Shown in pieces: positions 32,595 through 41,665 of a DNA stretch of 64,000 nt. The position numbers and the translations under genes are program-made. Position 1 is the stretch's first letter. The number at the start of each line of letters is the position of its first letter. The stretch is from JADLDB01 sp040755835 (lineage in GTDB: Bacteria > Myxococcota > Myxococcia > Myxococcales > Myxococcaceae). Below the pieces are notes generated by a model. That model saw nothing but the letters and a program-made list of their open reading frames with translations, did no database searches and was not told the origin of the DNA. The stretch lies in assembly GCA_040755835.1 (NCBI GenBank), contig JBFMAB010000072.1, forward strand, positions 1 through 64,000. The letters run 5' to 3'.

Positions 32595-33485
32595 TCAGGC
32601 CTCGACGTCGATGCGACCTTCGTGCCGCCGCGGACGCGACGTTCCGCTGACGCTCAGGGGCCGGTGTGCGCCCGGCTCGTCGACGGTGTCCCGCTCGGCG
32701 GCCTCGGGCGGGTGCTCTCGGCGCTGCTGCTGCGACGTCGAGAAGTCGCCCAGCGCGAGGCCCTGCTGCGACAGCACCTCGCGGAGCGCCGGCGCGTGCT
32801 GCGCCACCAGCGGCGCGCTCGGCCCGGAGACCAGCACGTGCGCGCGGCCTTCGTGGAGGCGCAGCTCGAGCTCGAGCGCCCCGGTCGCCTCGGTGTCCAG
32901 CGCGACATTCACCACCTGCCGGTGGGCGTCGATGGACAAGGAGGCGTCGGCCAGGGCCAACTGCAGGAGCGTCTGCGAGGGCTCGACGACGGGCGGCGCG
33001 CCGGATGTGGGCGTCGCCGGCGCCGCGGCGGGCGCGGCGGGGCCGGGCGAGGGCACCGCGCTGAAGGCGACCGAAGGAGGCGCGCTCGAGCCGACGCCCG
33101 GACGCTCGGAGACGTGCGCGGCCGCCTCGAAGCCCGCGCCGCGCGGGGTGTCCTTGCCGGGCGCGGTGGGCGCCTTCGCGTCGGGCCGAAGCAGAGGGGC
33201 GCGGCCGTGCCGTGGGCCCACGGCGGGTGGCGGGGAAGACGCCGGCGACGAGGCGGCCGGCGGCGCCATTCCCCGGGGGCCGTCGAGCTGCGGCGAGGCC
33301 GCCCCCATCGCCATGGTCGCCGTCCGCACTGCCTCGAGCAGCCCCTGGAAGTCCGCCCCAGCGGCGCCTCTGGGTGACGACGTGTCCTTCCGGGCGCGCG
33401 GAGACTTCGACGCGCCGCGCGCCTCCCCGGAGGCCGCCCGGAGCGAGCGCCCCGGCGGCGGGGCCTGGGCCGGCGCGCCTTTCAT
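32595..33485 (-). CDS. fliK: hook-length control protein FliK
   Basis: 296 residues. A long disordered Pro/Ala/Ser region (the ruler, about 1-190) precedes a C-terminal Flg_hook domain (ALELELRLHEGRAHVLVSGPSAPLVAQHAPALREVLSQQGLALGDF) that contacts FlhB. Short for a FliK. Assignment rests on the Flg_hook pattern and on position directly before flgD. The start overlaps the preceding stop by 4 bp. Confidence 0.85.
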   Translation of the reverse strand: MKGAPAQAPPPGRSLRAASGEARGASKSPRARKDTSSPRGAAGADFQGLLEAVRTATMAMGAASPQLDGPRGMAPPAASSPASSPPPAVGPRHGRAPLLRPDAKAPTAPGKDTPRGAGFEAAAHVSERPGVGSSAPPSVAFSAVPSPGPAAPAAAPATPTSGAPPVVEPSQTLLQLALADASLSIDAHRQVVNVALDTEATGALELELRLHEGRAHVLVSGPSAPLVAQHAPALREVLSQQGLALGDFSTSQQQRREHPPEAAERDTVDEPGAHRPLSVSGTSRPRRHEGRIDVEA

Positions 33486-34228
33486 CGGCGCCTCCCGGCC
33501 TTGGGCTCGGCCGCGCGCGGAAGCGCGGCCATCGCCGTCACCAGCTCGGCCGCGAGCTCGGGCTTGAGCGCCGCCAGCACCGCGCCGCTGTCCTTCGCGC
33601 TCATCGCCTGGAGCACCTTCGCCGCGAGGTCCGTGTCCATCTTCGACACGAGGGCCGCCGCCTGCCCCGGCTTCATGGCCTTGAAGGACTTGGCCAGCTC
33701 CGCGGCGTTGGCGCCGTCGGCGCTCCCTTCACCCCGCTGGGGGACGGGCGCCCCAATCCCCGCGCGCCCGGCTTTCTGGAGCAGCGTCTCCAGCCGGGCC
33801 GTCTCGGCCTTGAGCTGCGCGCGGGCGCGCTCAATCTCGTCGGCCTTCTCCTCCAGCTTCTTGCGCTCCTCGGCCAACGCCTTGCGCTCCGCGCTCAGCT
33901 GCGCCTTCTCGCGGCGGCGCGCGGAGGCCTGCCGCTGCAGCTCCGCGCAGAGCGCGTCCGACGTCAGCGCCGGCGGGGGCGGCGGCCCCTGAGACGCGCC
34001 TTTGCCGCCCGGTGGCGCCCCCGGCGGGGCGTCCTCGCTGGCCTCGGCAGCCTCCGCCGTCGCCTTCTCCGACGTCGCCTTCTTTTCGGCGCTGGCCTCG
34101 TGGTTTCCGCCGGGCTTCGAGTCGGGTGTCGCCGGTTGAGCCACCTCCGGCGCCCTGGGCTCGGCGGGGCCGATGGGTGGGGTCGGCGGATCGACGGACA
34201 ACAGCAGCACGACGAGGGCACTAAGCAC
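33482..34228 (-). CDS. MotE-like (MgtE-N fold) coiled-coil flagellar protein
   Basis: 248 residues starting at GTG 34228 and overlapping the fliI end by 8 bp. N-terminal signal or anchor (LSALVVLLLSVDPP), a Pro/Glu/Lys-rich linker, a strong coiled coil (EKAQLSAERKALAEERKKLEEKADEIERARAQLK) and a C-terminal MgtE-N/FliG-like domain (LAKSFKAMKPGQAAALVSKMDTDLAAKVLQAMSAKDSGAVLAALKPELAAELV). This is the MotE layout, described as a periplasmic chaperone for MotC in rhizobia and often found beside fliI/fliJ. It occupies the usual fliJ position. Confidence 0.75.
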   Translation of the reverse strand: MLSALVVLLLSVDPPTPPIGPAEPRAPEVAQPATPDSKPGGNHEASAEKKATSEKATAEAAEASEDAPPGAPPGGKGASQGPPPPPALTSDALCAELQRQASARRREKAQLSAERKALAEERKKLEEKADEIERARAQLKAETARLETLLQKAGRAGIGAPVPQRGEGSADGANAAELAKSFKAMKPGQAAALVSKMDTDLAAKVLQAMSAKDSGAVLAALKPELAAELVTAMAALPRAAEPKAGRRR

Positions 34229-35555
34229 GGGCCACCTCCTCCGGGGCGCCGAGGGCCTTCGCCAGCAGCTCGAGCGTCTCCGACAGCGTGTAGCGCTCGT
34301 CGGGGCCCTGGCGGAGGAAGGCGTTGAGCGCGTTGATGCAGGACAGCGCGTGGTCGAGCCGTGGGTTGCTACCGGCGACGTAGGCGCCGACCTCCACGAG
34401 GTCCGCCGACTCGCGGTACGTCGCCAGCACCTCGCGCGCCGTCCTCGCCAGCGCGAGGTGCGCCGGAGCGGCCACGTCGCTCATCACCCGGCTCACCGAC
34501 TGCAGCACGTCGATGCTGGGGAAGTGCCCGGCGCCCGCCAGCTTGCGGGACAGCACCAGGTGCCCGTCGAGAATGGCCTTCGCCGCGTCCACCACCGGAT
34601 CCGTCAGGTCGTCGCCTTCGGCCAGCACGGTGTAGAGCGCGGTGATGCTGCCTTCGCCTTCGTCGTTTCCGGCGCGCTCGACCAGCCGCGGCATCAGGGC
34701 GAAGACCGACGGCGGGTAGCCCTTGGACGTCGGCGGCTCGCCGGCCGCCAGACCGATCTCCCGCTGCGCCATGCACACCCGGGACAGCGAGTCGACGAGC
34801 AACAGCACCTTGCGGCCCCGCGCGCGGAAGTGCTCGGCGACGCTGGTCGCCGCCATCGCCGCGCGCACGCGTACCAGCGGCGGCTCGTCGGCGGTCGCCA
34901 CGACGACGACCGAGCGCGCCAGCCCCTCGCCGAGGTCGCGCTCGACGAACTCCCGGACCTCGCGACCGCGCTCGCCCACCAGCGCCACCACGATGACGTC
35001 GGCGCTCGCGTGGCGCGCCACCATGCCCAGCATCACGCTCTTGCCGACGCCCGGCCCCGCCAGCACGCCGAGGCGTTGGCCTTCGCCCATCGTGAGGAGC
35101 GCATCCACCGCCTTGAGGCCCAGCACCTGCGGGCGGCTGATGCGGCGCCGCCGCATCGCCGAGGGTGGCCGGCCGTTGAGCGCCCTCTTGGACTCGAGCC
35201 GCGGCGGCGGCTGCCCGTCGATGGGCCGCAGCCCCGCGTCCACCACCCGGCCGAGCAGCCCTTCGCCGGCCGGCACCTCGGCGGCGCTGTCCCGCGGCAC
35301 CACGGCGCAGCCCTCGCAAATCCCCTGCATCTCCCCGAAGGGCATCAGCAGCGCGTTGGCTCCCGAGAAGCCGACGACCTCCGCCGGCACCCGGCGCTCG
35401 TCCGCCAACTGGATTTCACAGGCGGTGCCCACCGGAACGCGCGGCAACGTGGCCTCCACCACCAGGCCGGTGGCGCGCAACACCCGGCCCTGGATGGGCA
35501 GCGGCTCGGCCTGCCGGAGCGCCGCCGCCAGACGCTCGACGTCGACCAGACTCAT
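34221..35555 (-). CDS. fliI: flagellar export ATPase FliI
   Basis: 444 residues. P-loop LAGPGVGKS at 165-173, Walker B KVLLLVDSLSRV, and the type III ATPase signatures RVVDAGLRPIDG and GSITALYTVLAEGDDL...DPVVDAAKAILDGHLVLSRKLA. It is the hexameric ATPase that energises substrate unfolding at the export gate; FliH (upstream) is its regulator. Starts within the end of fliH (ATGA overlap). Confidence 0.96.
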   Translation of the reverse strand: MSLVDVERLAAALRQAEPLPIQGRVLRATGLVVEATLPRVPVGTACEIQLADERRVPAEVVGFSGANALLMPFGEMQGICEGCAVVPRDSAAEVPAGEGLLGRVVDAGLRPIDGQPPPRLESKRALNGRPPSAMRRRRISRPQVLGLKAVDALLTMGEGQRLGVLAGPGVGKSVMLGMVARHASADVIVVALVGERGREVREFVERDLGEGLARSVVVVATADEPPLVRVRAAMAATSVAEHFRARGRKVLLLVDSLSRVCMAQREIGLAAGEPPTSKGYPPSVFALMPRLVERAGNDEGEGSITALYTVLAEGDDLTDPVVDAAKAILDGHLVLSRKLAGAGHFPSIDVLQSVSRVMSDVAAPAHLALARTAREVLATYRESADLVEVGAYVAGSNPRLDHALSCINALNAFLRQGPDERYTLSETLELLAKALGAPEEVARA

Positions 35556-36304
35556 GAGTCGCCCTCCTCGAGCGCCCGCTCGGCGGCGCGCCGGAGCTCC
35601 TCGAGGCGCGTCTTCACCCGCCCGTCGACGGCGGCCTGCTCGGACTCGACGACGCAGTCGCCCGGCTCGAGCGTCGGGTCCGCCACCACTTCCACCTGCA
35701 TGAGGCTCAGCCCCACGCGCTGCCGTCCTTCCGGGGCGTCGATGCGTTCAGCGTCGGCCGGGTGCAGACGAATGACGAGGTGCCGCGCGTCGCCGAGCCG
35801 CCGCACCGCGCTGCGCACCAACGAGAACAGCGCCTCGGGGTTCGCCGACAGCTCCTGCTCGAGGATGCGGCGCGCCACCTGAAAGCCGATCTCCAACGCG
35901 TCGGCGCGCGCCTGGTCGGCGAGGCGGGCGGCCTCGAGCCGCAGCCGCTCGATGGCCGCCTCCAGGCGCCGGCCGCTCTCCGCCGCGACGGGGCCCGGCG
36001 CCGAGGGTAAAGGCCCCAGCACGCCCGCGAGCACCGCGGACGAGACGGTCGACGCTTCGTCCAGCGCCCGGTGGGCGACGCCCTCGGGAGGCGCGGAGGC
36101 CGCGGGCGATGGCGCGGGCGCCGGCGGAGGCGGCGGCGTGGACGGCGGCGGAGTCGGCGGCGGGCGCGGTGGCGGCGGCGTCACCACCCGCAGCGAGGGT
36201 GCGGGTCGGCCCGAGATCCGGGCGAAGGACACCGGAGTCGCCGTGGCGCTGGCGCGCTTCTCGTCGAGGAACTGCGGCGAGCGGATGTCGCGGGTCTCTG
36301 CCAC
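35552..36304 (-). CDS. fliH: FliH, regulator of the export ATPase
   Basis: 250 residues from GTG 36304. The proline-rich N-terminal linker (residues about 38-70) is longer than usual. A helix (ESGRRLEAAIERLRLEAARLADQARADALEIGFQVARRILEQEL) precedes the FliH/YscL domain (VRSAVRRLGDARHLVIRLHPADAERI...GLSLMQVEVVADPTLEPGDCVVESEQAAVDGRVKTRLEEL). It tethers FliI to FliN in the C-ring. Confidence 0.93.
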   Translation of the reverse strand: MAETRDIRSPQFLDEKRASATATPVSFARISGRPAPSLRVVTPPPPRPPPTPPPSTPPPPPAPAPSPAASAPPEGVAHRALDEASTVSSAVLAGVLGPLPSAPGPVAAESGRRLEAAIERLRLEAARLADQARADALEIGFQVARRILEQELSANPEALFSLVRSAVRRLGDARHLVIRLHPADAERIDAPEGRQRVGLSLMQVEVVADPTLEPGDCVVESEQAAVDGRVKTRLEELRRAAERALEEGDS

Positions 36305-36320
36305 GGTCGTCTCCTGCGAG

Positions 36321-37376
36321 TCACACCAGCTTGTCGGTGGCGCGGATGATGGTGATCTTCCCCTTCTCGGCGAGCTCCGTGGCGAGGCGCGTCATCGCCA
36401 GCTGCGCCTGCTCGACGATGGACAGCTTCACCGGGCCCATCGCGGCGATGTCGTCCTGCAGCATCTGCGCGGCGCGCGTCGACATGTTCCGGAACAGCTT
36501 CGCCTTCAGCTCTTCCGAGGCGCCCTTCAGCGCCAGCGGCAGCTGGTTGGGGTCGGCGTCCTTGAGCAGCGTCTGGATGTCGCGGTCCGTGAGCCGTGCG
36601 AGGTCGTCGAAGGTGAACAGCTTCGCGCGCAGGTCGGCCGCGAGGTTCGGGTCGTCCTGCTCGATGGCCTCGATGACCTCGGCCTGCTGCGCCGCAGACG
36701 CGCGCCGCAGCACCTCGAGCGCCGCGCCCTTCCCGTCGACGCGCCGCATGCCTTCGGCCACCACGGCCTGCAGCTCGCTGGTGAGCGCGCTGCGCACCTC
36801 GCGCAGGACCTCGGGTGCCACCGACTCCACGGTGGCCATGCGCCGGACGATCGCGGGCCGCGCGGCCTCCGGCACGTGCGCCATCACCGCCGCCGCGCGC
36901 TCCGGCGTCATCGCCGACAGCACCAGCGCTACCGTCTGCGGCGCCTCGCGCGACAGCACCATCGCCAGCGCCTCGGGGTCCGCCTCGGTGATGGGGCCCA
37001 GCACCTCGTCCGGCGGCGGCGGCGCCGCCACCCCGTCGAAGGCCCGCCGCGCCACTTCGCTGCCCAGCGCGCTCTCGGCCACCTCGCGGAGCACCTCGTC
37101 GCCCACCACCAGGTCGCCGGTCAGCCCCGACATCGCGTCGACGAAGCTCTCGAGCGCCTCCGTCACCACCGGCGCGCCGGCGCGCTTGAGCTCCCGGGCG
37201 CCCGCGGCCACCCGCCGCACCTCGTCCTCGTCGAGCAACCGGAAAATCTGCGTCGCCACCTCCGGCCCCAGACTCAAGAGGACCGCCGCCGCGCGCACGG
37301 TGCCCGGCGCCGCTGGCGTCGCCCTGGCGCCGTCCGCCGCCGCCTGTGCCGGAAAAACCGCTGCGCCGTCAGCCAT
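36321..37376 (-). CDS. fliG: FliG motor-switch protein
   Basis: 351 residues with the three FliG domains: N (RAAAVLLSLGPEVATQIFRLLDEDEVRRVAAG), middle and C-terminal torque domain (LTDRDIQTLLKDADPNQLPLALKGASEELKAKLFRNMSTRAAQML, with alternating charges facing MotA). The middle-domain EHPQ motif, which helps bind FliM, reads EAPQ at 144-147. Everything else is standard. Four bp after fliF. Confidence 0.96.
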   Translation of the reverse strand: MADGAAVFPAQAAADGARATPAAPGTVRAAAVLLSLGPEVATQIFRLLDEDEVRRVAAGARELKRAGAPVVTEALESFVDAMSGLTGDLVVGDEVLREVAESALGSEVARRAFDGVAAPPPPDEVLGPITEADPEALAMVLSREAPQTVALVLSAMTPERAAAVMAHVPEAARPAIVRRMATVESVAPEVLREVRSALTSELQAVVAEGMRRVDGKGAALEVLRRASAAQQAEVIEAIEQDDPNLAADLRAKLFTFDDLARLTDRDIQTLLKDADPNQLPLALKGASEELKAKLFRNMSTRAAQMLQDDIAAMGPVKLSIVEQAQLAMTRLATELAEKGKITIIRATDKLV

Positions 37377-37380
37377 GGCC

Positions 37381-38973
37381 TCACCTCACCTGGTGTCCTT
37401 CGACGTTGAGCCACGCGCGCAGCAGGTGCGCCGCGCGAACCGGATCCGTCCGGGCCAGCTCCCGCGCGCGCTCCCGCAGCGCCTCGGTCGAGTCCGCCAG
37501 CGCCTTCGGCGGCTCCACGGGCGGCAACGCGCTTTGCGGCTTCGCCTCGCCATCGACGGCCTCGGCCGGGGCTTCGAGGTCCGCCACCCGCGCCCCGGGG
37601 CGCAGCACGAGGGGCTTCGGCTCCGCGGCGCGCCGGCGCAGCAGCGCGAAGGCGAGGAGCGCCAGGAGCAGCAGCGCGCCGCCCCCGATGGCGGCCCACC
37701 CCCAGGTCGGCAGCGGCTGCCCCGCCGGCGCCTCGGCGACCGGCTCCTCGGTCGAACGGGAGAAGACGGCCGAGCGGATCTCCAGCTGATCGCCGCGCTG
37801 CTCGTCGTAGCCCACGGCGCGGCGCACCAGCTCGCCCAGGCGCTGCACCTCCGCCTCGGGCCGGGGCTTGCCGTCGACGCCGTCGAGCAGCACCGCCACC
37901 GACAGCCTCGTCAGCCGGGGCGCCTTCACCACCGTCCGGGTGGTGGTCCGGCTCACCTCGTAGTTGCGCGTCTCCTCGTTGCTGTTCGACGCCGACTTCG
38001 TCTCGGTGCCCGGCGGCGACGCCAGCTGCGGCTGGAGCGGCTGGTTGGCCGCGGCGCCCACCACCCCGCCCTGTCGCTTCTGCGAATCCTGTGTCTGGCT
38101 CTGGGTGACGGTGCGCTCGCTCTTCAGCACGGCGCCGTCCGGATCGAAGGCGTCGTCGGTGGTGGTGACTTCCGCCGCGTCGACCGTGGCCGTCACCCGG
38201 GCGACCACCTGCCCCACGCCGACGACGGGCTCGAGCAACGTCACCACGCGCTGCTCGAGGTCGCGCTCCAGCTTCCGCTGGAAGCCGTGCACGTCGGCGC
38301 CCCACTCCTCCTCGGAGGCCAGGACGGCGCCCCGCCCATCGACGATGGTGACGCCCTCCGCCGGCAACCCCGGCACGGCCGACGCGACCAGGTGCCGAAT
38401 GCCCGCCAGCTCGCGCTCGGACAGCGTCTGGCCGGGACGGAGGTTCACCATCACCGCGGCGGACGCGGGCCGGTCGTCGCCCTTGAAGACGCCCTTCTCG
38501 GCCAGCACCAGGTGTACCCGCGCCGAGCGCACGCCCGCGATGCTGCCGATGGTGCGTGCCAGCTCGCCTTCCGTGGCGCGTCGGAGGTTCACCTTCTGGG
38601 TGAACTCCGAGACGCCGAAGTCCCCCTTGTCGAACAGCTCGAAGCCGGCGCCGCTCGAGCGCGGCAGGCCGTCGGCGGCGAGCAACAGCCGCACGTCGTA
38701 CACCTTCGCCGCCGGCACCAGGAGCGCCGCGCCTCCCGCCTCGAGACGGAAGGGCACGCCGGTGGCCTTCAGGCGAGCGGCGATCTCCGCGGAGTCCTCG
38801 GTGGACAGGTTGGTGTACGCATACTGGTACTCGCCCGCGGACCCGAGGACGACGACGGCGGCCACCACGCCGGCGACGGCCAGCGCGCCCAGCCCCAGCG
38901 CCACCCGCGTCGCCATCGACAGCGCCGCCAGCCGCCGGGGGAGCTCCGCGAGCTGTCTCTGCAGCGATTCCAT
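37381..38973 (-). CDS. fliF: FliF MS-ring protein
   Basis: 530 residues. Two membrane helices near the ends (VALGLGALAVAGVVAAVVVLG; TWGWAAIGGGALLLLALLAFALL) flank the periplasmic ring-building motifs (YTNLSTEDSAEIAARLKATGVPF; RLLLAADGLPRSSGAGFELFDKGDFGVSEF; SARVHLVLAEKGVFKGD). The C-terminal tail that binds FliG (RELARTDPVRAAHLLRAWLN) is present. It is the first ring to assemble and houses the export gate. Confidence 0.96.
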   Translation of the reverse strand: MESLQRQLAELPRRLAALSMATRVALGLGALAVAGVVAAVVVLGSAGEYQYAYTNLSTEDSAEIAARLKATGVPFRLEAGGAALLVPAAKVYDVRLLLAADGLPRSSGAGFELFDKGDFGVSEFTQKVNLRRATEGELARTIGSIAGVRSARVHLVLAEKGVFKGDDRPASAAVMVNLRPGQTLSERELAGIRHLVASAVPGLPAEGVTIVDGRGAVLASEEEWGADVHGFQRKLERDLEQRVVTLLEPVVGVGQVVARVTATVDAAEVTTTDDAFDPDGAVLKSERTVTQSQTQDSQKRQGGVVGAAANQPLQPQLASPPGTETKSASNSNEETRNYEVSRTTTRTVVKAPRLTRLSVAVLLDGVDGKPRPEAEVQRLGELVRRAVGYDEQRGDQLEIRSAVFSRSTEEPVAEAPAGQPLPTWGWAAIGGGALLLLALLAFALLRRRAAEPKPLVLRPGARVADLEAPAEAVDGEAKPQSALPPVEPPKALADSTEALRERARELARTDPVRAAHLLRAWLNVEGHQVR

Positions 38974-38992
38974 GGGCGTCGGGCCTCTTCCG

Positions 38993-39292
38993 CTACACGC
39001 TCATCCGCATGATCTCGTGGTACGCGTCCACGACCTTGTTCCGCACCTTCGTCGCCACGCGCATGGCGATGTCGGCCTTCTCGAGGGCGATGGACAGCTC
39101 GTGCAGGTTCCCGCCGCCCAGCGCCGCCTTCGCGGACTCGAAGTCCGCCTCCACCTGCACGCGCTCGACGCTCACCAGCGCATCGCGGAGCGCTGCGCCG
39201 AAGTCCACTTCGGAGCGCGCGTCCTCGGGGCGGGCGACGCGCCGCGGACCTTCGATGGCGGGCGCCTCGACGGGTGCGGTGACGGGCTTCAT
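38993..39292 (-). CDS. fliE: FliE rod/MS-ring adaptor
   Basis: 99 residues from ATG 39292, with the FliE C-terminus (DFGAALRDALVSVERVQVEADFESAKAALGGGNLHELSIALEKADIAMRVATKVRNKVVDAYHEIMRM). It connects the MS ring to the rod. It lies 2 bp after flgC and 19 bp before fliF, the standard flgBC-fliEFGHI order. Confidence 0.95.
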   Translation of the reverse strand: MKPVTAPVEAPAIEGPRRVARPEDARSEVDFGAALRDALVSVERVQVEADFESAKAALGGGNLHELSIALEKADIAMRVATKVRNKVVDAYHEIMRMSV

Positions 39293-39294
39293 CG

Positions 39295-39711
39295 CTACCT
39301 CCCGATGTCCAGCGCGCGCTGGGCCATGGTCTTGAGCGTCTCGACGGCGGTCGCGTTCGCGTCGTAGGCGCGCTGCGCCGACATCAGGTTGACCACCTCG
39401 TGAATCGGGTTGACGTTGGGCAGCGTGACGAAGCCGCCCGCGTCCGCGTCGGGGTGGCTGGGGAGGTAGACTCGGCGCCCGGGCCCCTCGTCGCGCTGGA
39501 GCTCCTCCACCTTCACGCCGACGGGGCCTTCGGCGCCGCCCACGCCCTCGAGGGGCTCGGGCACGAAGACGGGGTCGATGCGCCGGTACAGCTCGCCGTC
39601 CGGGCCCCGCGTCGAGTCGGCGTTCGCCAGGTTCGATGACGCCGCGTTGACGCGGGCGCGCTCGGCCGAGAGGCCCGACGCGCTGATGCGGAGTGCGGAA
39701 AGAAAGTCCAT
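39295..39711 (-). CDS. flgC: proximal rod protein FlgC
   Basis: 138 residues from ATG 39711. N-terminal rod signature (FLSALRISASGLSAERARVNAASSNLANADST) and C-terminal heptads (VNPIHEVVNLMSAQRAYDANATAVETLKTMAQRALDIGR). Forms the proximal rod with FlgB and FlgF. It lies between flgB and fliE. Confidence 0.95.
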   Translation of the reverse strand: MDFLSALRISASGLSAERARVNAASSNLANADSTRGPDGELYRRIDPVFVPEPLEGVGGAEGPVGVKVEELQRDEGPGRRVYLPSHPDADAGGFVTLPNVNPIHEVVNLMSAQRAYDANATAVETLKTMAQRALDIGR

Positions 39712-39722
39712 GACGCGTCTCC

Positions 39723-40091
39723 TCAGCCAATGCCGTCGTTGGCGACGTACTTGAGCAGGGCCAGCTTCCTCGCCACGGCGCGCGCGGCGGCCGAGTACTG
39801 CAGCCCGTTCTCGGCCATGGCCGACATCGTGCGATCGAGATCGACCCCGTTCCCGTCGAGGCCCGCCACCGCGTCCTCCACCTCGCGGGTGGCAGCGCGC
39901 ACCGCGGCGTGCCGCGCCTCCCCGCCGTCGGCGGCCAACGCTCCCTGCATGGCTCGGTCGAAGTCGACGTCCTTCTCCGTGAAGCCCGGCGTGTCGATGT
40001 TCGCTGCGTTGGAGGCGAGCACGTTCTGCCGCTCGAGCCGCACGTCGAGCGCCCGCTCGAGGACCGTCAGCGTGTTGTCGAAGAGCCTCAT
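39723..40091 (-). CDS. flgB: proximal rod protein FlgB
   Basis: 122 residues from ATG 40091. Rod motif LERALDVRLERQNVLASNAANIDTPGFTEKDVDF near the start and the C-terminal LQYSAAARAVARKLALLKYV helix. An upstream in-frame start would add 18 residues of non-conserved sequence. First of the flgB-C-fliE block. Confidence 0.94.
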   Translation of the reverse strand: MRLFDNTLTVLERALDVRLERQNVLASNAANIDTPGFTEKDVDFDRAMQGALAADGGEARHAAVRAATREVEDAVAGLDGNGVDLDRTMSAMAENGLQYSAAARAVARKLALLKYVANDGIG

Positions 40092-40141
40092 GAGACGTGA
40101 CGCTGTGCGAGGAGCGTGCCGGAAGCCCCGACGGCCAGGCG

Positions 40142-41641
40142 TCAAGGCGTCGACGCCGGCGCGGCCTCACCGCCCGCGTCGGGCCCAGCAGACGAGTCCG
40201 TCGGCCCCGCGATCGGCGCACCCGCCGGCGGCGCCTCGATGCCGCCGTCGCGCCCCCCGGCTTCCTCCGCGACGGCTCCGTCGTCGGGCGGCGGCCCCAC
40301 CGGCACCACCTGAGCGGCCCCGAGGACCGCCGACGCCCGCGAGCGCCCCGCGACCGCCAGGGCGTCGGCCAACTCGACGGCGCCGGCCGCCGCGTCCAGC
40401 GCGCCGGCCACCTTCGCGGCGAGCTTCTCCAGCCCGGTGTCGGGCGGGGTGCGCGTCGGCGGCGTGACGCGCAGCGGGCGCTTCAGACGGGCCCGCGCGT
40501 AGGTGCGCACCGTCTCGGCGCGCACCGGGTCGCCGGCCAACTCGTAGAGCGCCGTGACGCGCGCCAGGTGCTCGGCGAGGCGCGAGACGGGGACTGCCGG
40601 CGTGGCCGTGGCCAACAGGTTCGCCGCGAAGGCCGGCGCGCCGAGGTGCGCCGCCGCCTCGGCAGCCTCGCGCAGCAACGATGGATCGCGTGACACGCCC
40701 ACCTCGCGCTGCTGCCCGAGGAAGAGCTCGAGGCCGACCGCCTGCAGCTCCGGTTCCTCGCTGCGCAGCGCGGCCAGCGCCACCCCGACGCACACCCTGG
40801 GCCAGAGAGGGCACGCGGGCTGACGCTCGCGCGCCGCCAGCCGCCGCTGGAGCGCCAGCGCCGCGCGGCGGTCTTCTCCCTGCAGCACCAGCGCCCGGGC
40901 GAGGCGCAGGTCGACTTCCGTCGCCAGCGGCTCGGACAGCCGCGCGCTGTCGAACACGGCCTCTTCGCGCGCGCAGCCGGTGAGCTCGCACAGGCGCATG
41001 GCGGCCACCCGGCCCCAGCTGTCCCGGCGGCCCGCCGCCTGGTAGCGCGAGAGGGCGCTCGGCAGATCGCCCTTCGCCATCGCGATGTCGCCCAGCCGGA
41101 GCGCGGCGAAGTCTGCGTTGCCGTGCTGCAGCGCTTCGGTCAACAGTGGCACCGCCTCGTCATGACGGCCCTCCGCCACGAGGCACTCGGCCCGGCCCTC
41201 GGGCGTCGTTCCCGGGCAGGCGCCGCCCAGGCCGAACTGGTCCGGCGGGTAGTGCCACGCCACGCCGAACGCGCGCGGCTCGTCCGGCGGGACACCTCGC
41301 GGCTGCGACAGCACCAACTCGGGCCCCCGGCGGCCGCGGCCCAGCGCCGCGCGCAGCTGGCCACGCAGACAGTGCGCGACGGCCACCCCGTCTCGCACTT
41401 CCGCCGTCGGGCACAGCCTCGACGTCCGCAAGGCCCGCGCGACCGCCGGCGCGAGGGCCGTGGTGACGCGGACCTCGCGCGACCACACGTCGAGCTCCAT
41501 CGCGCGCGGCGCCGCTGGCAACGGCACGCGCTCGAGCACCTCGGTCGCCAGCACCAGGTGGCTCTCGGGTGCGCGGGCAACCGGGGCGCCGGGCGCGGCG
41601 AGACACAGCACGGCGGTGAGCAGCCACGGCGTCACACGCAA
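40142..41641 (-). CDS. exported TPR-type protein of the flagellar operon
   Basis: About 497-499 residues starting at TTG 41641 or GTG 41635. A signal peptide (VTPWLLTAVLCLAAPGAPVARA) precedes a FlgA/secretin-like beta part (residues 25-150) with several cysteines. Helical repeats of TPR type follow (AECLVAEGRHDEAVPLLTEAL; ALRLGDIAMAKGDLPSALSRYQAAG; LAEHLARVTALYELAGDPVRAETVRTYARARL). The last 90 residues are Pro/Gly/Asp-rich. It lies between the sigma-54 activator and flgB on the same strand, 50 bp before flgB, so it is co-expressed with the basal body. It could be a periplasmic assembly factor; no established name fits. Confidence 0.7.
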   Translation of the reverse strand: MRVTPWLLTAVLCLAAPGAPVARAPESHLVLATEVLERVPLPAAPRAMELDVWSREVRVTTALAPAVARALRTSRLCPTAEVRDGVAVAHCLRGQLRAALGRGRRGPELVLSQPRGVPPDEPRAFGVAWHYPPDQFGLGGACPGTTPEGRAECLVAEGRHDEAVPLLTEALQHGNADFAALRLGDIAMAKGDLPSALSRYQAAGRRDSWGRVAAMRLCELTGCAREEAVFDSARLSEPLATEVDLRLARALVLQGEDRRAALALQRRLAARERQPACPLWPRVCVGVALAALRSEEPELQAVGLELFLGQQREVGVSRDPSLLREAAEAAAHLGAPAFAANLLATATPAVPVSRLAEHLARVTALYELAGDPVRAETVRTYARARLKRPLRVTPPTRTPPDTGLEKLAAKVAGALDAAAGAVELADALAVAGRSRASAVLGAAQVVPVGPPPDDGAVAEEAGGRDGGIEAPPAGAPIAGPTDSSAGPDAGGEAAPASTP

Positions 41642-41665
41642 ACCGCCTGCATGCGCCGTTCCGCG

